DNA of 5,760 nucleotides. Source: JANQGH01 sp039030175. Lineage in GTDB: Bacteria; Pseudomonadota; Alphaproteobacteria; DSM-16000; Inquilinaceae. Below the pieces are notes generated by a model, which saw nothing but the letters and a program-made list of their open reading frames with translations, did no database searches and had not been told where the DNA came from. The stretch lies in the NCBI GenBank assembly GCA_039030175.1, contig JBCCER010000244.1:1-5760 (forward strand), read 5' to 3'. The stretch's first letter is position 1, and each line of letters starts with the position of its first letter. A program made the position numbers and the translations under genes. Below are positions 1 through 5,496 of the stretch, piece by piece.

Positions 1-2563
1 AGGTAACCAGCCCCGTGGTGCCGTCGAGCGCTTCGACGATGAACTCGTCCGTGAGGCTTTCCCCCGTGTTCAGGTTCTGAACTTCCGCGAGCGAGTTATC
101 GACCGAATAGGAATATGACCCATCCGGGTTCAGGGCGAGAAACCCTACATTGTTCAAGTCCGGAATGGTTGCAGCGACATTGAACATCGCCTCGCCCTGA
201 TCCAGATCGTCGATAAAGATGAAGCCGTCGGCAACAAGGACGCCCGTACCCCCATCATCATCCTCGGTAACCGCGGCATTGCTGGCATCGCCGATGACCG
301 CTTCGTCGTTCGTGCCGGTGATCCGCACTACAACGGTCGATGAGTCTTCAAGAGGAAAACCGCTAAATGCCGCGCTCGAATCGCTTACGGTATAGGGCAC
401 AGTAACTTCGAAGACCTCGCCCTCGGCAAGAAAATCATAGGTCGGATTATCTGCAGTCGAGCTGTCGAACGTAAAGGGAAGGTTATCCACAGCCGAAGGC
501 CCACTCGGAAACGGACCCGGACCGAATATCAGGTCGGAGCCGTCATCCGAAGCGGGGCTTCGCGCCGTTACCGTTTCCCCCTGATCCGCGTCCGTCACGG
601 TTAGGAACCCGTCTACAATGAGGGGGCTATCCCCTTCAGTAAGTTCCAGAACCGTTCCGGTTGTAACCGGCGCGTCGCCCACACCGTTAATGGTGAAGGA
701 GACGTCCTTTGTCGTGCCGTCAACGGATTCGATGGTGAACGTATCGATATGGGTGTCGCCGACGTTCAGGAACTGAACGTCGGCGTTCGCGACCGTGTAG
801 GTGTAGTTCCCGTCCTCGTCGATCACCAGGCCGCCGATGGCGTCCGCCGCAGCATCAACGGTTGTTTTGAACTTCGCCTCGCTCTCGATCGGACCGCCTG
901 GGAACGATCCGGAGATCCCCTCGTCAACGTCGGTGATCGAGATGGTACCCGTCGCAATGAGATCGGCGGTGAGATCGCCGAGGAACGGAGTCGTGTCATC
1001 CTCGGTGACCTCGGCATTGTCGGGATCACCGATGATCGCCGCGTCATTCGTGCCGATGATCGTAACGGTGACGGTGGAGACATCGGCTAGTTCACCATTG
1101 CCCTCAACGGCATAGGGAATGGATACCGTAAAAGTATCGCCCTCGCGCAAACGGTCGAAATTAGCATCCAAGCCGTCGGCCCCTATGCTGGAGTAGACAA
1201 ATTCAATCTCTTCTCCCGGAAGGTATGGCCCCCGATCATCGATGGTCCCGCTCCCGGCCGACGGGCTGGGAATGGAAACATCCGTGACAAATATTTGGTC
1301 ATTGGGATCCGCGCTATTGGCAACCAAGGTTGTGGTACCGGTCAGCAGGCCGTCCCCTTCGACGATCTCCAAAAAACCTGGGTTGGCCGTGAGATTCGTC
1401 CGATCATTCACGAAGTTGAAGACGAGCGATTGGGTCGAACCGCTACCAATGGGAAGACCACTACTATTATCGAGGTCGACAGCCTGCAGGACAAACTCGA
1501 ATGAAAGGCTCTCGCCGAATGCCAAGCTCTCAATCTCGCCGACCCCGTTGAAAAAGTAACGAACGTTGTCAAGGTCACCTGGGTCAGCTGCAAATATGTC
1601 TTCTATCCCAAAGTCCAACATGCTCATGAGGATTGCAGGGTCTATGCCATCCAGAACACCCGACTCGTCGCTGAGGATATTGAACCCAACGACGCTGACT
1701 TTGACAAAGTCGGCAACATCGGGATCCACAATGGTAAAGACGTCGTTGAAGATGAGTTGAGGCGACATCAACTCGAAATTACCGGACCAAACAGGGTCGG
1801 CGTTCGTATCGTTGACCTGAACCGTCACGGTTGCGACGTCTTGCCCACCTTTTCCGTCATCGACGAAATACTCGAAACTGTCGGTCCCGCTGAAATCGGC
1901 GTTGGGCGTATAGGTCCAGGTGCCGTCGCCATTATCGACCAAGGCGCCCGATGACGGGCCAGAGGCGATGCCCACGAAATTCAGCGTGTCGCCGTCAAAG
2001 TCCGTATCGTTGGCCAGCAGGTCCGCCTCGGCAATGATGACCGGTGTGTCCTCGTCCGTCTCAACCGCATCGTCCTGGGCCAGCACAGGGTTGTTTCGCC
2101 CGTCGATGAAGAGCGTGTAGTTGTTGAATTCGATCGCCTCGATACCGACCAGAATGTCGCGCTCGACGACATTTCGATCATCGTCCTGGCGCGCGACATA
2201 GGTAAGCCTGCGCCCGGCCCTAATGTCGAAATCGAAAATGTCGGCGTCATAAAGCGCGACGTCGAAACCCCTGCCACCGTTCAGGAAATCATTTCCCAGA
2301 CCGCCATCCAGCAGATCGTTGCCGGCCTGCCCGTTAAGCGTATCGTTGCCCAATCCGCCTGAGACAGTGTCGTTTCCCGACCCAGCCAAAACGAAATCAT
2401 TTCCGGCGGCCGCAACTAAAAAATCATCCCCACCAAACGAAAAGATAAAATCGTTGTTGTCAGTCCCGTTGATCGCATCGCCAGAACCGCTACCCCAAAG
2501 AAAAGCCACAACTTGCCCCCTTATAGCTGTTGCGTTGCTCACCTTAAGCGGGAATTCCTGCAT
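1..2563 (-). CDS. Giant RTX/cadherin-like/VCBS repeat protein, N-terminal 854 residues (3' end off window)
   Basis: This is probably a secreted or cell-surface calcium-binding protein, such as an adhesin or biofilm matrix protein. I read the frame codon by codon from the ATG at 2563 to the left edge and found no stop. An in-frame TAA lies nine codons before the ATG. Seen in order: a short N-terminus with no Sec signal peptide (1-23), RTX nonapeptide repeats (24-105), a post-RTX strand segment ending LVGIEAIEFNNYTLFIDG (about 138-155), a cadherin-like domain (about 163-257) with NDTDFDGD and TWTYTPNADFSGTDSFEY, and alternating VCBS-type domains from about 258 to the edge. RTX proteins without a Sec signal usually leave by a type I system through a C-terminal signal, which would lie outside this window. 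The RTX block at the N-terminus is unusual for large adhesins. The Shine-Dalgarno is weak (AGGT, 9 nt before ATG). The family assignment is strong; adhesion is inferred. Confidence 0.93.
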   Translation of the reverse strand, partial: MQEFPLKVSNATAIRGQVVAFLWGSGSGDAINGTDNNDFIFSFGGDDFLVAAAGNDFVLAGSGNDTVSGGLGNDTLNGQAGNDLLDGGLGNDFLNGGRGFDVALYDADIFDFDIRAGRRLTYVARQDDDRNVVERDILVGIEAIEFNNYTLFIDGRNNPVLAQDDAVETDEDTPVIIAEADLLANDTDFDGDTLNFVGIASGPSSGALVDNGDGTWTYTPNADFSGTDSFEYFVDDGKGGQDVATVTVQVNDTNADPVWSGNFELMSPQLIFNDVFTIVDPDVADFVKVSVVGFNILSDESGVLDGIDPAILMSMLDFGIEDIFAADPGDLDNVRYFFNGVGEIESLAFGESLSFEFVLQAVDLDNSSGLPIGSGSTQSLVFNFVNDRTNLTANPGFLEIVEGDGLLTGTTTLVANSADPNDQIFVTDVSIPSPSAGSGTIDDRGPYLPGEEIEFVYSSIGADGLDANFDRLREGDTFTVSIPYAVEGNGELADVSTVTVTIIGTNDAAIIGDPDNAEVTEDDTTPFLGDLTADLIATGTISITDVDEGISGSFPGGPIESEAKFKTTVDAAADAIGGLVIDEDGNYTYTVANADVQFLNVGDTHIDTFTIESVDGTTKDVSFTINGVGDAPVTTGTVLELTEGDSPLIVDGFLTVTDADQGETVTARSPASDDGSDLIFGPGPFPSGPSAVDNLPFTFDSSTADNPTYDFLAEGEVFEVTVPYTVSDSSAAFSGFPLEDSSTVVVRITGTNDEAVIGDASNAAVTEDDDGGTGVLVADGFIFIDDLDQGEAMFNVAATIPDLNNVGFLALNPDGSYSYSVDNSLAEVQNLNTGESLTDEFIVEALDGTTGLVT
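2..1792 (-). repeat. Alternating VCBS-type domain array, period about 240-250 residues
   Basis: Five domain-sized segments follow the cadherin-like unit: a divergent first one (about 258-394), unit A1 (395-503), unit B1 (504-633), unit A2 (634-749) and unit B2 (750 to the edge). A units share LExxEGD near the start and EGxxFxVxxPYxV followed by STVxVxIxGTND at the end. B units share IGDxxNAxVTEDD, DxDxGE, DGxYxYxV, VQxLNxGxxxxDxF and DGTT. B1 and B2 start at GTND motifs 246 residues apart. The copies are clearly homologous but diverged, so the array is old rather than a recent duplication. VCBS repeats are typical of large secreted adhesins. Confidence 0.85.
1793..2074 (-). repeat. Cadherin-like (tandem-95/VCBS-associated) domain
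   Basis: Residues 164-257 of the giant protein match the pattern DDxxxTDEDTPV, then LLANDTDFDGDTL, then GTWTYTPNADFSGTDSFEYFVDDGKGG, and end in ATVTVQVND. This is the bacterial cadherin-like Ig-fold unit common in long surface proteins, and the Asp-rich NDTDFDGD segment is the usual calcium-binding site. Only one clear copy is present here, between the RTX block and the VCBS array. Confidence 0.85.
2249..2494 (-). repeat. RTX calcium-binding nonapeptide block
   Basis: Residues 24-105 of the giant protein hold successive GGxGxDxUx-type repeats. Clear units include GSGNDTVSG, GLGNDTLNG, QAGNDLLDG and GLGNDFLNG, followed by a terminal GGRGFDVALYDA. Earlier units (INGTDNNDFIF, GGDDFLVAA, AAGNDFVLA) are more degenerate. 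In this family the repeats fold as a parallel beta-roll that binds calcium between turns, usually after export to a calcium-rich exterior. The spacing is regular at nine residues. Confidence 0.93.
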
Positions 2564-2595
2564 AGACAATATACCTATGTCAATATACTTTTAGG
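2564..2595 (-). promoter_or_regulatory. AT-rich repeated element before the giant repeat-protein gene
   Basis: Two copies of CAATATAC (plus strand, 2567-2574 and 2581-2588) lie 14 bp apart immediately upstream of the ATG at 2563. On the minus strand these read GTATATTG. The inverted pair CATAG/CTATG (2561-2565 and 2575-2579) overlaps them. The distal TATATT (2582-2587) could be a -10 box with a poor -35 (TTGGGC, 16 bp upstream). The local AT content stands out from the GC-rich surroundings. Whether this is a promoter, a regulator site or both cannot be decided from sequence alone. Confidence 0.35.
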
Positions 2596-2879
2596 GGCGC
2601 CTAGCCCAACCATCGGGCTTTCAGCAGGCCGGAGGTTCTAATAATCGGCTCATAGCAGCAGGCCGGCCGCGTGGATCGAAGGTCGCCATTTCAGAAGCAT
2701 TCGCGAAAATAGATCGCCCGGCACAGCCCTTGCGGACTATGATGGCGGCGTTGCCATCGCCCGACTCAGATCGTTTTCAGCCCCGGCCCATGACGCACAA
2801 ACGCTTCACCGCGTGCCCGGCCCCCACCGCGACGCTAAACCATCTGGCCCGATGAGCCGCGTTCGATGAGCCTCCGCCA
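2596..2879. other. Divergent intergenic region with direct repeat and small palindrome
   Basis: No convincing gene is visible between the giant repeat gene and the LacI-type gene. The 11-bp sequence CAGCAGGCCGG occurs twice, at 2622-2632 and 2656-2666. A perfect 8-bp palindrome TTCGCGAA with a central CG step lies at 2700-2707. LacI-family operators are often palindromes centred on CG, so it is a possible but weak operator candidate. A 37-codon open frame at 2742-2855 has no recognisable product and lies in the same frame as the LacI-type gene, ending at a TGA 25 bp before its ATG. Confidence 0.4.
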
Positions 2880-3893
2880 ATGACTAAGGTGAGCTTCGAC
2901 CGCCAGCCGACATCGTTCGATGTTGCGCGCAAGGCCGGCGTCTCGCGCTCTGCCGTGTCGCGGGCCTTCACGCCCGGCGCCAGCATCTCGGCCGACACCC
3001 GCGATAAGGTGATCGAGGCCGCCAACGCTCTCGGCTACCGGGTGAACGAGTTGGCCAAGGGCCTGTCCAGCAAGCGGTCCAGCCTGGTTGGCGTGATCGT
3101 AGCGGACATGGACACGCCGTTTCGCGCCGCCCAGATCAACGCGCTGACGCAAGAACTGGTCGCCAATGGCTATCACCCGATCTTATTCACCGCCGACGGG
3201 CCGGTGGAAACCGCGCGCACGCTAAACCAGCTCCTCCACTACAGCCTGTCCGGCGCGGTGGTCACGTCCGATGCGCCGCCCTCGGAAATTTGTATCGAAT
3301 GCGCCCGGCTGGGCGTGCCGCTGGTGCTGATCAACAAGGAAGATAAGCTGCCCACCGTCGACCGGGTTGTCGGCGACAACGACCATGGCGGCGCCTTGGC
3401 GGCGCGCGAACTGATCGCATCCGGCTGTACCGATCTGATCGTGGTTCGGCCGCGCCGGGAATCCTATTCGATGGAGACCAGGATCAGGGGGTTCAGCGCC
3501 GCCGCCCGGGCCGAAGGGCTGGAGGCGACGATCGTGGAGGCCGGCCCGCAAACCTACGATGGCGGCCGCCAGTCGGTGCCCGCCCTGATGCAGCGCACGA
3601 TCACGCCGGCGACGGGCCTGTTCTGCCCGATGGATTTCATGGCCCTGGGCATGCTGGACGGGCTACGCACCGACCACGGCCTCACCCCGCCGCGCGACCT
3701 GTGCCTGGTCGGCTATGACGACATCCCGCAGACCGCCTGGCAGCCCTACCGCCTCACGACCATCCGCCAGCCGACCGTTCCGATGGCCGAGGCGGCCGTA
3801 TCGATGCTGATCGCCCGCATCGACAGCCCCACGACACCTCAACGCACCTCTGTCGTGCCGGTGGAGCTGATCAAACGGGATACGACGCGGTAG
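2880..3893 (+). CDS. LacI-family transcriptional regulator
   Basis: This is a DNA-binding repressor or activator, 337 residues, the normal length for the family. The N-terminal helix-turn-helix is at 14-30 (DVARKAGVSRSAVSRAF). The hinge region reads NELAKGLSSKRSSLVGVIV (56-74). The periplasmic-binding-protein-like effector domain follows, with GDNDHGG (165-171), the R-IRGF element (201-205), GLFCPMDFMALG (246-257) and VGYDDIP (277-283). The ligand is probably a small molecule, often a sugar in this family, but no transport or catabolic gene lies beside it to suggest which. ATG 2880 has no good Shine-Dalgarno; GTG 2889 is an alternative start that still keeps the whole HTH. An in-frame TGA at 2853 bars longer versions. 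It is divergent from the giant repeat gene and convergent with the HxlR-like gene, 41 bp from its stop. No clear hairpin terminator is seen in that gap. Confidence 0.93.
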   Translation: MTKVSFDRQPTSFDVARKAGVSRSAVSRAFTPGASISADTRDKVIEAANALGYRVNELAKGLSSKRSSLVGVIVADMDTPFRAAQINALTQELVANGYHPILFTADGPVETARTLNQLLHYSLSGAVVTSDAPPSEICIECARLGVPLVLINKEDKLPTVDRVVGDNDHGGALAARELIASGCTDLIVVRPRRESYSMETRIRGFSAAARAEGLEATIVEAGPQTYDGGRQSVPALMQRTITPATGLFCPMDFMALGMLDGLRTDHGLTPPRDLCLVGYDDIPQTAWQPYRLTTIRQPTVPMAEAAVSMLIARIDSPTTPQRTSVVPVELIKRDTTR

Positions 3894-3934
3894 GGGCTGC
3901 GCTAAAGCCGCTGGTTTGATCTGCGCCCATTGCC

Positions 3935-4534
3935 TCATGCAAAACCTGTCCCAGGACCCCGTGGGCAGGCGCCGCGGATTCGGTCGGCAGCAGCTTCCTG
4001 GGCCGACAAATCGATTGCCCGGTTGATATCGACGCCTTTGTTCACCGCCTGATAGATCGGGAATGGCACCCGTATTGATGTGTCGATGTCGCGCCGAAGC
4101 CACTCTCGTTCCTCCAGCTTATACAGCGACGTCGACAGCGCGCGATCGGTGATGGTGCCCAGAGTTAACCTGATGGCTGAGAAACGCTGGGGTGTCTCGG
4201 TCAGCGCAAGGATCGGAACCGTCCAACTGCGCCGCAGCAGTGCAAAATCCCGATCGTCGGGGACAGCAATCGCAATCCTGTTGGCGGTTTGGGCGGCGAT
4301 AACGCCGGTCTTGGTCAACCGGAACTCCGGACGCAGCGGATGCCCGTGACCGGGGTTTCGCTCCAAGAGCTTGAGCTCGACAAGATGGTCGAGGCTTGAC
4401 GCAAAGGACGTTCGGCTCGCGCTTGTCGCTGCCAACAGGGGGGCCTGCCGTCCGGGAACGCCCTGGTGCATAAGTGCCAGTATGTTCAAAGACCATGCTC
4501 GAGACGTGAGCTTGACAAGCAATCTGATGTCCAT
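3935..4534 (-). CDS. HxlR-like regulator with two tandem winged-helix domains
   Basis: This is likely a transcriptional regulator of the divergent VOC gene. It has 199 residues. HxlR proteins usually have one winged helix in about 110-150 residues and act as dimers. Here two similar segments appear: residues about 11-78 (SRAWSLNILALM ... SSLDHLVELKLLER ... EFRLTKTG) and about 101-168 (RRSWTVPILALT ... RFSAIRLTLGTITDRALS ... LYKLEEREWLRR ... YQAVNKG). The second matches the HxlR pattern better (RFxxIR, then IxxxxLSxxLxxLEExxxxxR). The first is more diverged, and the conserved N-terminal Cys common in HxlR proteins is absent. ATG 4534 has no Shine-Dalgarno, an in-frame TAA lies three codons before it, and a TATATT lies 2 bp upstream, so a leaderless message is possible. 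An overlapping longer minus-strand frame (4119-4931) was rejected as a shadow. Confidence 0.78.
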   Translation of the reverse strand: MDIRLLVKLTSRAWSLNILALMHQGVPGRQAPLLAATSASRTSFASSLDHLVELKLLERNPGHGHPLRPEFRLTKTGVIAAQTANRIAIAVPDDRDFALLRRSWTVPILALTETPQRFSAIRLTLGTITDRALSTSLYKLEEREWLRRDIDTSIRVPFPIYQAVNKGVDINRAIDLSAQEAAADRIRGACPRGPGTGFA

Positions 4535-4539
4535 AAAAT
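4512..4539 (+). promoter_or_regulatory. Predicted sigma-70-type promoter of the VOC gene
   Basis: TTGACA at 4512-4517 and TAAAAT at 4534-4539 are separated by 16 bp. The first matches the -35 consensus exactly and the second matches the -10 consensus at five of six bases. Transcription would begin near 4546, giving a leader of about 30 nt before the ATG at 4575. The -35 box lies inside the 5' coding end of the divergent HxlR-like gene, so the two genes share promoter DNA. Confidence 0.6.
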
Positions 4540-4554
4540 ATAGTTACATTATTT
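4536..4554. promoter_or_regulatory. Candidate operator between the HxlR-like and VOC genes
   Basis: An inverted repeat AAATA (4536-4540) and TATTT (4550-4554) flanks nine AT-rich bases. It overlaps the predicted -10 box of the VOC gene and the start region of the regulator gene. HxlR-type regulators often bind imperfect palindromes in the gap to a divergent target. The short arms and high AT content make chance similarity quite possible. Confidence 0.3.
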
Positions 4555-4563
4555 TTTGACTGG

Positions 4564-4569
4564 AAGGAA
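4564..4569 (+). promoter_or_regulatory. Strong Shine-Dalgarno of the VOC gene
   Basis: The run GGAAGGAAG lies just before ATG 4575 with suitable spacing (GAAGGA core). It is the clearest ribosome binding site in the left two thirds of the window and supports this start codon. The divergent regulator gene has none, suggesting the VOC protein is made in larger amounts. Confidence 0.6.
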
Positions 4570-4574
4570 GCTCG

Positions 4575-4952
4575 ATGCCGCTTGTCTCTTTGGAAAACAC
4601 CTTGACCCTTGCGATGTCCGTCCGGGACCGTCACGCCAGTGCGGACTGGTATAGTGCCAAACTCGGGTTTGAGTTGATCCACCATATCGATGACGCCGGC
4701 TGGAGCGAGATGCGGACCAAAACTGAGGGCGTAACGCTTGGGTTGGGCGAACAGACCGAACCCGCTCCAGGCAACACGGTCCCGGTCTTTGGCGTGGCCG
4801 ACATCAACGCTGCACGAGGATCGTTGGAGGCGGCAGGCGTACGGTTTGACGGCGAAACGGAAACCATCGAAGGAATGGTCAGCACCGCGACTTTCTACGA
4901 TCCGGACGGCAACGCTTTGATGTTGGCTCAAGACCTAACGGTGGCCGGCTGA
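4575..4952 (+). CDS. VOC-superfamily (glyoxalase/bleomycin-resistance fold) protein
   Basis: A 125-residue soluble cytoplasmic protein made of two beta-alpha-beta-beta-beta modules. Module 1 has VRDRHASADWYSAKLGFEL (16-34). Module 2 has VADINAARGSLEAAGVRF (74-91) and FYDPDGNALMLAQ (107-119). The FYDPDGN signature and the LGFEL pattern are diagnostic of the superfamily, whose members include glyoxalase I, dioxygenases and antibiotic-binding proteins. The glutamate often present in the final strand (DPDGNxLEL) is Met116 here, and no His is seen at the matching place of strand 1 (TLAMSVRD). The usual metal site therefore looks incomplete, and the protein may bind a ligand rather than catalyse. 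The strong Shine-Dalgarno fixes the start. It is divergent from, and presumably controlled by, the HxlR-like gene. The substrate is unknown. Confidence 0.9.
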   Translation: MPLVSLENTLTLAMSVRDRHASADWYSAKLGFELIHHIDDAGWSEMRTKTEGVTLGLGEQTEPAPGNTVPVFGVADINAARGSLEAAGVRFDGETETIEGMVSTATFYDPDGNALMLAQDLTVAG

Positions 4953-5011
4953 CACCGCAGGCGGGGCCGAGGAAAACGGACTCGCCAACGTCACACGGGC
5001 TTTGCGCGCCA

Positions 5012-5030
5012 GCCCCCACTTGTGGGAGGC
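5012..5030 (+). terminator. Possible hairpin downstream of the VOC gene
   Basis: GCCCCCA and TGGGAGGC can pair around CTTG with a single bulged A, 60 bp after the VOC stop. No T-tract follows, so it is not a canonical intrinsic terminator. It may be a transcript-end structure or chance. The rest of 4953-5143 shows no gene; an Arg-rich plus-strand frame there has no family features. Confidence 0.25.
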
Positions 5031-5143
5031 CCGACAACAGGGTCAGCGGCGCTTGCGATCTTCGCGACGGGTCTCAGGGCGGGGCGACGTGTCTCAAAAA
5101 CGGCGCGGAGAACCTTGCGGCCATGATCTGTCGACCGAGCCAA

Positions 5144-5482
5144 CTAACCGACGGCAACGATCGTCGAAACGACGTTGCCGTCTGAGTCGGTAAAGCATCT
5201 CTGTTCGAACGCAATCCCCGGAACCTCAAGAAAGACCTCGAAACCATTGTCCAAGGAGGTCTCTGGGCTCGGCCCAAGGCGGTTAACCCCGGTCGCCCTC
5301 ACCCCCTCGACGCCCTCTCTTTCGACCGCATCCGCGATGCAATTGATTTCTGCCGGGGTCGGTCCCGCGCCGGGGTCAGGCCGATAGGGCTGGCTAGGCT
5401 CGGGCGGGCCCGGCATGCAGGCTGCCAGCAGCGCCGTGGCAGCGAGAGACGTCAACAGGGTCGTTAAAGTCGATGTCGTCAC
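5144..5482 (-). CDS. Small predicted lipoprotein
   Basis: A short envelope protein of 112 residues if the GTG at 5482 is used. The N-terminus is a hydrophobic leader ending in the lipobox LLAAC (Cys22), the site of lipid attachment, followed by a Pro-rich flexible stretch (about 23-43) and a compact domain with two further cysteines (Cys48 in INCIADAV, Cys96 in QRCF) that could form a disulfide in the periplasm. The longer version begins at TTG 5488, but the Shine-Dalgarno AAGGA lies only 2 nt from that TTG and 8 nt from the GTG, so the GTG is preferred. An in-frame TGA three codons upstream of the TTG excludes longer forms. The leader lacks the positive charge usual at its start, a minor oddity. 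I do not recognise a named family. The function is unknown and there is no operon partner in view. Confidence 0.8.
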   Translation of the reverse strand: MTTSTLTTLLTSLAATALLAACMPGPPEPSQPYRPDPGAGPTPAEINCIADAVEREGVEGVRATGVNRLGPSPETSLDNGFEVFLEVPGIAFEQRCFTDSDGNVVSTIVAVG

Positions 5483-5489
5483 GCTCAAG

Positions 5490-5496
5490 GTCCTTC
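5490..5496 (-). promoter_or_regulatory. Shine-Dalgarno that decides the lipoprotein start
   Basis: On the minus strand GAAGAAGGA ends 8 nt before GTG 5482 but only 2 nt before TTG 5488. This spacing favours the GTG start. Confidence 0.55.

Noticed and set aside
749..1090. Plus-strand open frame of 113 codons
   Set aside because: It is the exact codon-register antisense of VCBS unit B1. Asp- and Val-rich codons (GAT/GAC, GTC) read as stop-free on the other strand. The minus frame shows clear family motifs.
1242..2120. Series of short plus-strand open frames
   Set aside because: All overlap the intact giant minus-strand gene and have Ser/Pro-rich compositions with no family pattern.
1981..2277. 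Minus-strand open frame of 98 codons
   Set aside because: It is in another frame of the giant gene, where the cadherin-like and post-RTX motifs are plainly in the chosen frame.
2602..2620. AGCCC/GGGCT hairpin as a terminator
   Set aside because: The stem is only five base pairs with no T-tract, and no gene ends there.
3222..4103. Two minus-strand frames opposite the LacI-type gene
   Set aside because: They are antisense shadows of high-GC coding sequence; the plus strand encodes a full-length LacI-family protein.
4119..4931. Minus-strand open frame of 270 codons
   Set aside because: Although it is long, it overlaps both the VOC gene (antisense) and the HxlR-like gene (another frame). It has no recognisable domain, while both overlapped genes do.
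5002..5193. Arg-rich plus-strand open frame of 63 codons starting at TTG
   Set aside because: It has no ribosome binding site and low-complexity Arg/Ser composition, and it overlaps the lipoprotein gene end.
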